This document shows, one piece after another, positions 1 through 7,779 of a stretch of 39,145 nt of DNA; the first letter of the stretch is position 1; the number at the start of each line of letters is the position of its first letter. Made by a program: the position numbers and the translations under genes. The stretch comes from JANXSF01 sp043755435 (GTDB lineage: Bacteria; Acidobacteriota; Terriglobia; Bryobacterales; Bryobacteraceae): NCBI GenBank assembly GCA_043755435.1, contig JAYUSZ010000094.1, forward strand, positions 1 to 39,145. The letters run 5' to 3'. The notes under the pieces were generated by a model. The model had not been told where the DNA came from, did no database searches, and was given only the letters and a program-made list of their open reading frames with translations.

Positions 1-1
1 A

Positions 2-829
2 GCCTTGGCCGAAGTGCTGCATGGCAGCTCGAAAAATGTGTTGCGAATCGATTGTGGCGAATTCCAGATGGAACATGAAGTTGCCAAGTTGATCGGAGCA
101 CCTCCAGGTTATTTGGGCCACAGAGAAACGCAGCCCATGCTGACGCAGATGAAGCTGAACGCCGTTGCCAGTGAAAAGCTAAACCTTTCAATTGTGCTCT
201 TCGACGAAATTGAGAAAGCCGCAGGCTCTATGGCGCGGCTGATGTTGGGAGTGCTGGACAAAGCTACACTGCGGCTAGGTGACAATACCGCAGTGAACTT
301 TGACCGCAGCCTGATCTTTATGACGTCAAACCTTGGCGCCAGAGAAATGGCCCGGCAAATGAATCCGGACTTCGGATTTGAAGCAATGATGACTGAAAAA
401 GCGGAACCAGGCCGTGTGATTGGGAAGAAGTTGGAAGCTGTCTGCTTGAATGCGGTGAAGCGCAGGTTCTCTCCGGAATTCATCAATCGCATCGATGTGA
501 TGGCTACTTATCATCCGCTGGGGCTCGCTTCGATGGAACAGATCCTGGACCAGCAACTGGTTATTTTGCAGGATCACATTGACCGACGGTTGCTGGAACG
601 AAGCTTCACGGTTGTTGTTCCCAAAGCATCGCGAGAGTTTCTGTTGAGCAAGGGGACCAGCCATGAATATGGGGCTCGCGAATTGAAGCGGGTTATCCAC
701 CGATTTGTCATGCAACCCCTGGCCGCCCTTGTGAGCGAAGGGCAAGTGGAACCTGATTGCGAAATGATTCTGGAAGTGGATTCAACCCAACAGAAGTTGA
801 ACATCCGGTCCATGTTGCGCGCTGCGTGA
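2..829 (+). CDS. ClpA/ClpB-type AAA+ unfoldase, C-terminal part (5' truncated by window)
   Basis: This is the C-terminal part of a Hsp100/Clp-family AAA+ ATPase, which unfolds or disaggregates proteins in the cytoplasm. The frame is open to the first bases of the window, so the start lies upstream; the TTG at 5 is probably internal. Visible signatures are the pore-loop stretch GAPPGYLG, the Walker B box VLFDEIEKA, the sensor-1 region FMTSNLGARE, the arginine-finger region RRFSPEFINRID, and a C-terminal small domain with the sensor-2 motif GARELKR. The Walker A motif is missing only because it would lie left of the window. I see no M-domain or LGF/IGF-type ClpP-binding loop in the visible part, so ClpA, ClpB or a specialised Clp cannot be told apart. 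The gene ends 12 bases before the convergent sulfurtransferase gene. Confidence 0.9.
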   Translation, partial: ALAEVLHGSSKNVLRIDCGEFQMEHEVAKLIGAPPGYLGHRETQPMLTQMKLNAVASEKLNLSIVLFDEIEKAAGSMARLMLGVLDKATLRLGDNTAVNFDRSLIFMTSNLGAREMARQMNPDFGFEAMMTEKAEPGRVIGKKLEAVCLNAVKRRFSPEFINRIDVMATYHPLGLASMEQILDQQLVILQDHIDRRLLERSFTVVVPKASREFLLSKGTSHEYGARELKRVIHRFVMQPLAALVSEGQVEPDCEMILEVDSTQQKLNIRSMLRAA

Positions 830-841
830 AATGTTATGGAG

Positions 842-1678
842 CTATTCGCCGGTCTTGATGGTCCGTGCCGGATCGCTGATCCAATCGGACCAACTGCCGG
901 CGTATAGCATCGCGCCTTTCACTCCGGCCAGTTCAAGGGCAAGCAGATTGCCGGTGGCACTGACACCGCTGCCGCAATAGAGAATTAGTTCGGAGGCATC
1001 TTTGATGTCATCGAATCGAGTTAGTTGAGCATCCGCGGATTTCCAATGGCCCTGCGAAAGTGAGTCGGCCCAGTTGCGATTGATTGCCCCGGGAATATGG
1101 CCTGCTTTCCAGTCGAGCGGTTCCACGTCGCCTCGAAAGCGTTCAGGGGCGCGTGAATCCACTAAAACGGTGGTTTGCGCGCGGTTTGCAACATAGTTGG
1201 CGTCCACCAGCATTTCGGATCTGGCCTGGGCGGTGAAGATTGCTGGGGGAGGGTTGGTAATTGTTGATTCCACCGTGCCACCGGATGCGAGCCAAGCTGG
1301 AAGCCCGCCATCAAGAACGCTAACTGAATCGTGGCCAAGGTAGCGCAAAAGCCACCAGAGGTGCGAAGCGTAGAAGGCGTTGCCAGTAATGGGATCGTCA
1401 TAGGCAATCACGTGGTGATTGTTCGCAATTCCAAGCTGGCCTAAAGTGGATGCCAGTTGCTCGGGAGTGGGCAAAGGGTGACGACCACCGGCACGATCGG
1501 GTTTGACTGGAAGACTCAGGTGAAGTTCCAGATCAGCGAAAAGGGCCCCTGGTATATGGTTGGCTTCATAGGCCGCGCGGCCAGCTTCAGGTTTGCCGAT
1601 GGTGAAGCGCGTATCGACGATGCGCAAGTTAGGATCGCGGAGGTTTGATATTAACCAACTGGCGGAAACAAGAGGCAT
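842..1678 (-). CDS. Rhodanese-type sulfurtransferase (thiosulfate/3-mercaptopyruvate type)
   Basis: The 278-residue protein has two rhodanese domains, the usual size and plan of SseA/TST enzymes, which move sulfane sulfur from thiosulfate or 3-mercaptopyruvate to a thiol acceptor or cyanide. The N-terminal non-catalytic domain contains HIPGALFADLE and the C-terminal one contains GHIPGAINRNW. The active-site loop is CGSGVSA with nucleophile Cys235. CGSGV(T/S)A loops are the form usual in mercaptopyruvate sulfurtransferases, which favours that substrate by family knowledge. A typical YAGSWSDW ending follows. There is no signal peptide, so it is cytoplasmic. The ATG start is only 23 bases from the divergent start at 1702, and I see no clear Shine-Dalgarno sequence before it. 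Confidence 0.9.
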   Translation of the reverse strand: MPLVSASWLISNLRDPNLRIVDTRFTIGKPEAGRAAYEANHIPGALFADLELHLSLPVKPDRAGGRHPLPTPEQLASTLGQLGIANNHHVIAYDDPITGNAFYASHLWWLLRYLGHDSVSVLDGGLPAWLASGGTVESTITNPPPAIFTAQARSEMLVDANYVANRAQTTVLVDSRAPERFRGDVEPLDWKAGHIPGAINRNWADSLSQGHWKSADAQLTRFDDIKDASELILYCGSGVSATGNLLALELAGVKGAMLYAGSWSDWISDPARTIKTGE

Positions 1679-1701
1679 GATTTGAGTGTAGAATAGCCGC
1701 G

Positions 1702-3354
1702 TTGCTACTTTTTCTTTTATCGACGATAGCCATTGATTGGGCTGTAATCCCCTCCACCCAAGAAACTGTCCGCGATCCGCAAACTGGAATCGAAGTCCAT
1801 GTCACGGTGGATGAATTCCGTATTGCCAAAACGGAGACAACGCAACAATTGTTTGAGCAGGTGTTGCACGCAAACCCTTCGAAACACAAGGGCGCCAGCC
1901 TGCCTGTTGAAAATGTGAATTGGTTTGATGCCATCCGCTTTGCGAATACCTTGAGCGCCCGCAACAAACTTACGCCTTGTTATGAACTGCGGACGGCGAT
2001 GCGCGTTTCCATATGCAGCGGATATCGCTTGCCAACGGAGGCTGAATGGTCAGCTGCCGCGGATACGGTAAAACTCAGCGGGAATCTGGGGCTGGATTCA
2101 ACCAAGAATGCCGCGAACCTCGCCACTATTGCAGGTACAAAGCCGGCTGGTTCGGCACCGTCCAATGGCCATGGACTTTTTGACATGACTGGCAACGTCT
2201 GGGAATGGTGTGAGGATTGGTTCAATACAATGCAATCTCCCTGGCCCGTGGTCAACCCTCGCGGACCGCGGCGTGGGTTGCAACGGGTGATCCGGGGTGG
2301 GTCTTATGTTTCATCGCGTACCAGTTGGTCACGCGGATTGCGTTCCGCACAAGACCCGTCATTCAGAAGCCCAATGACAGGCTTTCGGTTAGTGCAGTCA
2401 ACAGGCAAGCGGGCGGCCGGAGCTACTTATGATCCGAGTAAATACCGAAAGGCCCCTGAGAAGAGTGATTTCCCCGTGGTGCCACCTGTGGCAAAACCGG
2501 ATCGGGCAAAGTGGCTGGGCTGGCTGGGCACACCAGCAATTGCCAAGCCCATTCCGCGAGTTCGTCTTGTCCGTGAGATCGACGACACCTGGCTTCGTGC
2601 CAGTCTGATGGATCTTCAAACTGAGGCCGATTCCTGGGAGCGCATTCTGATTGTCTATCCTGAGGAGCGTATTTCCAGACCACGGCCTGTTGTAATCATT
2701 CCCTACTATGATGTGGACACACCGGCGGGGTTGAATTTCGGTGGGCGCAATTTCCAACCGTTGGGAGTGAGATCCTTTGCTTGGCTTGCGGCGCAACAAG
2801 GCTATATCGCAGTGGCCGTGCGTTGGTTCGGCGAAAGCTATGGAGAACGGTACGACGAAGCGGTTGCCAACTTAGCGCGTCGGCACCCTGGCACAACCGG
2901 CTTAGGGAAATGGGTTTGGGATGCCGGTCGGCTACTGGACTTTCTGGAGACGTTGCCAGAAGTGGACCGGACACGAATCGCGATGATGGGTCACTCCCTT
3001 GGGGGAAAAATGACGATGTATGCCACAGCAATGGACCCTCGCGTAAAGGCCGCAGTGGCCTCTGAGCCCGGAGTTAGTTTTCAATTTACTAACTATGACG
3101 ATTATTGGTATTTCGGAGAGCGCATTCCACGCGGAGTGGATCAAAATGAGTTACTCGCCTTGATAGCGCCACGACCGTTTTTGCTGATCAGCGGAGAAGA
3201 TTCCGATGGCGACAAGAGCCTACCTTTCCTTGCTTCCGCGAGTGCTGTGCCTGGTTCTCAGTTCGATTGGATAAACCATCGCAGCGGACACACGCCCTCC
3301 GCCGATTCCATCACCGCAGCATTTGATTGGCTGAGGTATTGGTTGAAGTTTTAA
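1702..3354 (+). CDS. SUMF1/FGE-like domain fused to an alpha/beta hydrolase, secreted
   Basis: This 550-residue protein joins two domains. Residues about 25-232 form a formylglycine-generating-enzyme-like (SUMF1/EgtB fold) domain, shown by RLPTEAEWSAAA, FDMTGNVWEWCEDW, RVIRGGSY and TGFRLV. Residues about 270-550 form an alpha/beta hydrolase with nucleophile Ser432 in GHSLGG, a probable acid in SGEDSD near 500 and His530 in the RSGHTPS loop. The two cysteines used by true FGE fall at Ser204 and Trp209 by alignment to the GGSYMCHRSYC segment of human FGE, so formylglycine formation is unlikely. The leader MLLFLLSTIAI suggests export. TTG at 1702 is the first usable start after the in-frame stop at 1678-1680. 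The stop overlaps the convergent hydrolase gene by four bases (TTAA). Substrate unknown; an esterase on sugar or ester polymers is a guess. Confidence 0.8.
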   Translation: MLLFLLSTIAIDWAVIPSTQETVRDPQTGIEVHVTVDEFRIAKTETTQQLFEQVLHANPSKHKGASLPVENVNWFDAIRFANTLSARNKLTPCYELRTAMRVSICSGYRLPTEAEWSAAADTVKLSGNLGLDSTKNAANLATIAGTKPAGSAPSNGHGLFDMTGNVWEWCEDWFNTMQSPWPVVNPRGPRRGLQRVIRGGSYVSSRTSWSRGLRSAQDPSFRSPMTGFRLVQSTGKRAAGATYDPSKYRKAPEKSDFPVVPPVAKPDRAKWLGWLGTPAIAKPIPRVRLVREIDDTWLRASLMDLQTEADSWERILIVYPEERISRPRPVVIIPYYDVDTPAGLNFGGRNFQPLGVRSFAWLAAQQGYIAVAVRWFGESYGERYDEAVANLARRHPGTTGLGKWVWDAGRLLDFLETLPEVDRTRIAMMGHSLGGKMTMYATAMDPRVKAAVASEPGVSFQFTNYDDYWYFGERIPRGVDQNELLALIAPRPFLLISGEDSDGDKSLPFLASASAVPGSQFDWINHRSGHTPSADSITAAFDWLRYWLKF

Positions 3355-4244
3355 TGCCGGGCGAACCAATCCACCACCCGTTTTTCAAATTCCTGGGGAT
3401 AAGACGAAAAGGCTTGAACATGCCCAACTCCAGGTACCTCCCACAACTCTGAGTTCTCTTTTGACTCGGAATGTAAGTCGCGGGAATGGTGGTCCGCAAC
3501 ATTCGTATCGGCAGTTCCTGCAATGAAAAGTACGGGAGTTTTAGTGAGACGCAAAGCCGCCGAAGGGGATGCCAGCTTCAAATCAACACCGCGCCGAAGC
3601 CGCGCATAAAGGAACGATGGTTCCAGCATGGGCCAAGGAATGAATGGCCCCAATCCCACCTGCCGCACCCTTTCGTAACCGATTTCTTCAAAGGTGTGAA
3701 ACGGTGCTTCCGCCACCGCTGCCTTGATGCGCGGTTCTTCGGGTAGGGACTGAATTAGGATGGCAGCACCCATGGATTCGCCCAATCCGTAAATGTTTTT
3801 GGGATGCACCGTCGCATCCAGCCATTGCACCCAAGCCTTGCAATCCCGTCGTTCCAGTACGCCGTATGTAATAAAGCTGCCTTCGCTGCTACCATGGCCG
3901 CGGCTATCAGGGGTCAATACCGTATAGCCATGCCGCATCAACATGTGCGCATGGCCTAACACGCCACGTCGAGTGTCGCCAACGCCATGGAGTGCGATCA
4001 CTGCGTGCCCGTTGGGGTGTTCGGGAGTGAAGAGCCAACCGGCCAGCAGGGTGGCGTCGAAACTACGGGCTTCCGCTTTCCGCCATTTACCATTAGTGGA
4101 TTTTGCAAGGCTATCGGCTACTTCCGGGGGTGTGGGGAAACGAAGGCCTGGATATATCTGAGTGGCCGATTCGCCGAGTGCCATGCATATCACCAAAAGG
4201 CATATGCAATAAATTATCAAAAGGAATTGAAACAGACGGCGCAT
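3351..4244 (-). CDS. Membrane-anchored or secreted alpha/beta hydrolase
   Basis: The 297-residue protein begins with two arginines and a hydrophobic stretch (residues about 4-24), a signal anchor or signal peptide. The rest is a serine alpha/beta hydrolase of the BAAT/DLH-like type. ALHGVGD (85-90) supplies the oxyanion region, DSRGHGSS is the usual strand-4 loop, GESMGAA carries nucleophile Ser157, the acid is probably in AGTADTN and the base in GVGHVQAF near the C terminus. Substrate cannot be read from sequence. It is transcribed divergently from the small secreted protein gene at 4281 and converges on the FGE-like/hydrolase fusion with a four-base overlap, so two unrelated hydrolases lie tail to tail. 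Confidence 0.85.
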   Translation of the reverse strand: MRRLFQFLLIIYCICLLVICMALGESATQIYPGLRFPTPPEVADSLAKSTNGKWRKAEARSFDATLLAGWLFTPEHPNGHAVIALHGVGDTRRGVLGHAHMLMRHGYTVLTPDSRGHGSSEGSFITYGVLERRDCKAWVQWLDATVHPKNIYGLGESMGAAILIQSLPEEPRIKAAVAEAPFHTFEEIGYERVRQVGLGPFIPWPMLEPSFLYARLRRGVDLKLASPSAALRLTKTPVLFIAGTADTNVADHHSRDLHSESKENSELWEVPGVGHVQAFSSYPQEFEKRVVDWFARH

Positions 4245-4280
4245 AAGTTTGAAAGCGATATGATTTAGTATACGGAGACA

Positions 4281-4700
4281 ATGAAGGTGCGGTTCTTTTC
4301 TTTTGCAACACTTCTATTCGTTCTTTTGCTAAGAGCGCAGGTGCAGCCAAAAGCACCAGCCGCCGCCCGCCCATTTCTAGGTCACTGGTATTCCACTTTC
4401 GAGGGGAAGAACTTCATGGACATAGATTTGTGGGATACCGATCCACTTTCCGGCCACGTCAAAACCGGCGACATTGAGGTGAACGCTGCTGGAAAGTTGA
4501 TTGCCGTGCAGGAAGGGGAGAGCGACGATTACACTTTAATGGACTTGAAGCTGGTCGAAGGGAAGTTAACATTTCGGACCAGAGATGATGATGGCGATGT
4601 AACGTCTTTTGAAATGAAACTAAACCCCGATGGTAAAGCTGTACTATCGATTCAAGTTGAGGGTGTAGCGATTCAGCCCTTGGTTCTGGTACGCCGCTAA
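4281..4700 (+). CDS. Small secreted protein of unknown function
   Basis: I do not recognise a family. The 139-residue product starts with MKVRFFSFATLLFVLLLRAQ, a good signal peptide probably cut after RAQ, leaving about 119 residues. The mature part begins FLGHWYSTFEG and is full of alternating strands and acidic turns (DGDVTSF, NPDGKAVL), which suggests a small lipocalin-like beta-barrel; this is inference from pattern only. A GGAG sequence sits three bases before the ATG, closer than usual. The stop is 53 bases before the downstream oxidoreductase, which has its own strong ribosome-binding site, so the two may be cotranscribed. Confidence 0.65.
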   Translation: MKVRFFSFATLLFVLLLRAQVQPKAPAAARPFLGHWYSTFEGKNFMDIDLWDTDPLSGHVKTGDIEVNAAGKLIAVQEGESDDYTLMDLKLVEGKLTFRTRDDDGDVTSFEMKLNPDGKAVLSIQVEGVAIQPLVLVRR

Positions 4701-4741
4701 TTATTGATGCAAACCGGCTTCGACCAGAATAAGATATACAC

Positions 4742-4747
4742 AGGAGG
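4742..4747 (+). promoter_or_regulatory. Shine-Dalgarno AGGAGG fixing a TTG start
   Basis: A perfect AGGAGG ends six bases before TTG 4754. No ATG lies in the same frame at suitable spacing, and translation from this TTG gives a complete twin-arginine leader, so the site decides the start of the Gfo/Idh/MocA gene. Confidence 0.75.
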
Positions 4748-4753
4748 TCTGCC

Positions 4754-6265
4754 TTGGAACACCAACCCACCAGACGACATTTTTTCATTGGTTCACTTTT
4801 TGCGGGCGCGGTACCGGCTGCTGGATTTGGCAGTTCGGCATCGCTGAAGATGTTGGGGTATAAGTCACCCAACGAGAAACTGAACATCGCATCCATTGGT
4901 GCCGGCGGCAAGGCCTCCAGCGATATTGACGGTTGCGCGTCAGAAAATATTGTCGCCCTTTGTGATGTGGATGAAAAGCAGGCGGCCAGCAAGTTTAAGA
5001 AATATGAATCAGTTCCGAAGTTCAAAGACTTTCGGAAGATGCTGGATAAGGAAGGCAAGGGGATTGATGCCGTCATCATCTCAATTCCAGATGTGATGCA
5101 CGCTACTGCTGCCATGTGGTGCATGGAACGGGGCAAGCATGTTTACGTGCAAAAACCACTGGTCCGCACCATTTGGGAAGCTCGCCAGTTGCGCGATGCT
5201 GCCAACAAATATGGCGTGGCAACGCAGATGGGGAATCAAGGTTATTCCAATGAAGGAACACGGCAAGCGGCGGAAATGATTTGGGCCGGTGAAATTGGGA
5301 ACGTCACGGAAGTGCATGCCTGGACGGATCGGCCTATTTGGCCACAAGGCTTGACGGAAATTCCAGCACCGGACGCCGTGCCCAGCACACTGGATTGGGA
5401 TTTGTGGCTAGGTATTTCCGAGAATAGACCATTCACGGTTGGCGGCAAGGGCTATCCGAATCGCGGGAATTTTTATCAGCCATTCAACTGGCGTGGCTTC
5501 TATGATTTTGGTTGCGGGGCGTTGGGCGATATGGCGTGCCACATTCTAGGTGCTCCGAATATGGCGTTGAAATTAGGTGCTCCAAGTAGTGTGGAGTGCA
5601 CTTGGAAAGAAGGTACCAGCGACTTCATGTTCCCCAAGAAGTCGATCATCCAATTTAATTTCCCGGCCCGTGGCAACATGCCACCGGTGAAATTGACATG
5701 GTATGACGGGCTGAAAGAATCTCCGAAAATTGAAGGAGTTCCTGCGGGTGAATGGTTGGGCGACTTACCGGGTGGTAGAGGTGGCGGACAACGGCAGGGT
5801 GGTGTTCCACAAGCTGCGCCTCCGCCAAGACCCACCGGATTCGTTGGACGGGTGTTTGATTGGGAAAGCTACGCTGCAGTGAAGAAGGAGGAAAATGTAC
5901 GGATGCCTTCTCCTGACGGAAGCTTGTTTATTGGCGACAAGGGGATGATGACCACAGGCACCTACGGCGAACAGACCAGGCTTTTACCGACGGAGAAAAT
6001 GCTCGATTACAAGATGCCATCGCCCTTGTTAACGAGGTCCCCAGGGCATTACCGCGATTGGATCCGCGCAGCAAAGGGCGGCGATCCGGCATGCTCTAAT
6101 TTCAACGTGGCTGCTCCTTTTGTGGAATGGATGTTGCTGGGCGTTATTGCTTTGCGTACGGAAGGCAAGATTGAATATGATGCAGCGAAGATGCGCATCA
6201 CCAATAACGTTGCGGCGAATAAGTATCTGAAACCGACCTTCCGCAAGGGTTGGTCATTCGTTTAG
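4754..6265 (+). CDS. Gfo/Idh/MocA-family oxidoreductase, Tat-exported
   Basis: This 503-residue NAD(P)-dependent sugar or inositol-type oxidoreductase starts with a twin-arginine leader (PTRRHFFIGSLFAGAV, RR at 7-8), so it is probably folded with cofactor and exported to the periplasm. The Rossmann fold begins at LNIASIGAGGKASS (about 43-55), and the usual EKP is QKP at 133-135, keeping the catalytic lysine. The second domain has the family's GALGDMACHILG stretch (about 255-266). Residues about 338-360 are a Gly/Gln/Pro-rich insertion, probably a flexible surface loop. Exported Gfo/Idh proteins of this kind are common in Acidobacteria and Planctomycetes; the substrate is unknown. Start TTG is chosen because of the AGGAGG just upstream. 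Confidence 0.88.
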   Translation: MEHQPTRRHFFIGSLFAGAVPAAGFGSSASLKMLGYKSPNEKLNIASIGAGGKASSDIDGCASENIVALCDVDEKQAASKFKKYESVPKFKDFRKMLDKEGKGIDAVIISIPDVMHATAAMWCMERGKHVYVQKPLVRTIWEARQLRDAANKYGVATQMGNQGYSNEGTRQAAEMIWAGEIGNVTEVHAWTDRPIWPQGLTEIPAPDAVPSTLDWDLWLGISENRPFTVGGKGYPNRGNFYQPFNWRGFYDFGCGALGDMACHILGAPNMALKLGAPSSVECTWKEGTSDFMFPKKSIIQFNFPARGNMPPVKLTWYDGLKESPKIEGVPAGEWLGDLPGGRGGGQRQGGVPQAAPPPRPTGFVGRVFDWESYAAVKKEENVRMPSPDGSLFIGDKGMMTTGTYGEQTRLLPTEKMLDYKMPSPLLTRSPGHYRDWIRAAKGGDPACSNFNVAAPFVEWMLLGVIALRTEGKIEYDAAKMRITNNVAANKYLKPTFRKGWSFV

Positions 6266-6289
6266 CAATTAGCCGTTAGGACAAACGAG

Positions 6290-6315
6290 GCGGCTTGACT
6301 GAATAGTTGAGCCGC
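6290..6315. terminator. Strong hairpin between convergent genes, candidate bidirectional terminator
   Basis: GCGGCTTGACT (6290-6300), loop GAAT, then AGTTGAGCCGC (6305-6315) can pair over all 11 positions in the plus-strand RNA if two G-U wobbles are allowed. It sits in the 57-base gap between two convergent genes, where a shared terminator is expected. No clear U-tract follows on either strand, so intrinsic termination is not proven. Confidence 0.5.
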
Positions 6316-6322
6316 GTCAACT

Positions 6323-6721
6323 TCAATCTTTGACGAAATCAAACTTAGCAGCCCACTTAACCCATTCCTCCTTGTTGCCTTCAGTATTAAACTCAGTCTT
6401 CCAATAATTTCTAAACTCTGTAATATGCTTGGCTGCCTTTCCCTTTAACCTCGCCGGTAGTCTTGACGCTTTGGTTGAAAGTGATGGGAGTTGCATAAGA
6501 TACTTCTCGGCGACCACGGCATCATTCATGTTGCCGAGAACTTCTTGCAATATTTTCAACTTCTCCAACCTTTGCTTGGCTTGCTTCGGTTTTGTGATTT
6601 CGATGGTGTAGCGAAGGTGCTTGGTGGTGATCCGAAATGCGTGCAAATGAGTTGGATCACTGCTTTCGACCGCATCACGGCCATGTGCGAAAAATTCCTC
6701 AACCAGCAATTTCAAGCTCAC
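6323..6721 (-). CDS. CHAD domain, C-terminal half (split gene)
   Basis: The 132-residue frame encodes the second half of a CHAD domain, a helical module with conserved histidines and basic residues that binds polyphosphate. The hallmark is LHAFRITTKHLRYTIEI, the typical second H-x-x-R-x-x-x-K-x-x-R-Y motif, followed by the helix KILQEVLGNMNDA. Its GTG start lies in a GTGA overlap with the stop of the frame encoding the first half (6718-6721). A stand-alone half CHAD would not be expected to fold like a whole one. Either the two frames are translationally coupled halves that assemble, or a one-base indel (natural or from sequencing) has broken one gene. A -1 shift at the overlap would give one continuous protein. 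Confidence 0.75.
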   Translation of the reverse strand: MSLKLLVEEFFAHGRDAVESSDPTHLHAFRITTKHLRYTIEITKPKQAKQRLEKLKILQEVLGNMNDAVVAEKYLMQLPSLSTKASRLPARLKGKAAKHITEFRNYWKTEFNTEGNKEEWVKWAAKFDFVKD

Positions 6722-7065
6722 TCTTTGGCCTCCAATAAATCTATCCAGGATTTAGGTGTGCCGCGTCGCACGAGCTTCCCCAAATACTTCTGAAGTTGGC
6801 CGGCAGCCATGGAGCGTTCCCCAAGTAGAAAGGCGCAAGCTGGATCATTGGGTGGCAATTTTAGTTTAAGCAGGAGTTCGTGGATTACATCACGATCCCT
6901 AACTGGAGCGGCATGGTTTCGGATTTTGCGAATATCGCGGCGCAATTTTCTTGCCGTCGCATGAGGAAACTGGTCTTTGAAAATACGAAGCGCCTGCGTG
7001 GCGCGTCGAACTGCTACACGCAAGTTATGAACAGTTTCCACATCGGCATTCGCCGCACAACGCAC
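6718..7065 (-). CDS. CHAD domain, N-terminal half (split gene)
   Basis: This 115-residue frame holds the first half of the CHAD domain, shown by VHNLRVAVRRATQALRIF, the usual first H-x-x-R-V-x-x-R-R motif, and RDIRKIRNHAAPVRDRDV, the conserved helix that follows. GTG at 7065 is the best canonical start. Homology seems to begin a few codons earlier (DLSQHI), where only ATT codons are available after the in-frame stop, so the true 5' end may also be damaged. The frame stops at TGA inside a GTGA overlap with the second half. Together the two halves cover about one complete CHAD domain with no CYTH partner domain. Confidence 0.72.
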   Translation of the reverse strand: MRCAANADVETVHNLRVAVRRATQALRIFKDQFPHATARKLRRDIRKIRNHAAPVRDRDVIHELLLKLKLPPNDPACAFLLGERSMAAGQLQKYLGKLVRRGTPKSWIDLLEAKE

Positions 7066-7305
7066 AATGTGCTGTGATAAATCCTTTAGAATAATCCTTT
7101 AGTTTAACTCTTCTGGCGTTCTAAATCGAATCTGAATCGCAAACACGGCTGAGCACCGTGAATGTGAGCTTTTAAAAAGCAGGCTGCTGTTGGGGCAGTC
7201 GAGAAGATGAAAAGAGGAGCGCCAGTGGACAAAATTGCGTTCCCCTGCTTCGCGAGGCATTAGTGCGCCTGCTTCAGCAAAACACTGCGTTTCATTGGCA
7301 CCAAC
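7066..7305. other. 240-base gap, no gene seen
   Basis: This gap lies between the small secreted protein gene and the split CHAD gene, both on the minus strand. It holds a short perfect inverted repeat CACGG/CCGTG (7144-7160, 7-base loop) and a repeated GAAGCAGG word on the minus strand near 7250 and 7275. I see no coding pattern and no tRNA-like TPsiC loop. It probably holds the terminator of the first gene and the promoter of the second, neither identifiable by eye. Confidence 0.4.
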
Positions 7306-7656
7306 TTACTTCTGAGTCTGAGCGTCGTGCTTTTGTTTGGCGATGTCCTTGCTAATCGAATTCTGCCGACGGGCCGCCTGACGCTTCTGAGCCTCGGTCA
7401 GCGTGCCACCATTTGCCGCACGTTGATTAGCAATCACCTTGTTGTTGTGCGCTTCACGGGCTTCCAGTTTCGCCGTTTCTTTGGCAGTTAACGATCCATT
7501 CTGCACGCCATTGGCAATCCGTTTCTGTTGAATTTCCTTCCGCTTATGAATGACGGCGGGTTTGGTAGCGGGTGCGGTGGGTTTTGCCGTTTCCTGTGAA
7601 AAAAGGCTGCTGGTTGCGATGGCTGCGAATGCGATGGTGTGGTAAAAGGTTTTCAT
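7306..7656 (-). CDS. Small secreted basic, alanine/lysine/glutamine-rich protein
   Basis: I do not know a function. The 116-residue product has the signal peptide MKTFYHTIAFAAIATSSLFS and a mature part rich in Lys, Ala, Gln and Asn with almost no hydrophobic core (HKRKEIQQKRIANGV, AKLEAREAHNNKV, EAQKRQAARRQNS). Pairs of short helices with repeated N/R-Q-x-A-N-G turns suggest a repeated helical unit of roughly 40 residues: IANGVQNGSLTAKE resembles RAANGGTLTEAQ. The open frame extends 36 codons upstream, but ATG 7656 has AGGAG nine bases before it and begins a proper signal peptide, so I start there. I associate small secreted proteins of this composition with Acidobacteria; that is recollection only. 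Confidence 0.65.
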   Translation of the reverse strand: MKTFYHTIAFAAIATSSLFSQETAKPTAPATKPAVIHKRKEIQQKRIANGVQNGSLTAKETAKLEAREAHNNKVIANQRAANGGTLTEAQKRQAARRQNSISKDIAKQKHDAQTQK

Positions 7657-7740
7657 TTTGGTAAAGTCTCCTGTATCTGCTAACCAATCCATCGGCTGGT
7701 AGTTGCACAATTCGTTAAACCGAAAGTGGGGTATGTTTTG

Positions 7741-7760
7741 CATCCCCGATTTACGGGATG
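7741..7760. promoter_or_regulatory. Inverted repeat in a divergent promoter region
   Basis: CATCCC (7741-7746) and GGGATG (7755-7760) are perfect inverted arms with an 8-base centre, ending 19 bases before the DUF1697 start. The 123-base gap separates divergent genes, so this could be an operator or a 5' mRNA hairpin. No regulator is suggested by the sequence. Confidence 0.3.
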
Positions 7761-7779
7761 GCACGCTTAAGGAGATTCA

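Noticed and set aside
5..829. A complete short AAA+ gene starting at TTG 5
   Set aside because: The Walker A motif is missing and the frame is open to the edge, so the gene continues left of the window.
7144..7160. CACGG/CCGTG hairpin as a structured RNA or terminator
   Set aside because: Only five pairs with a seven-base loop and no U-tract; too weak to call.
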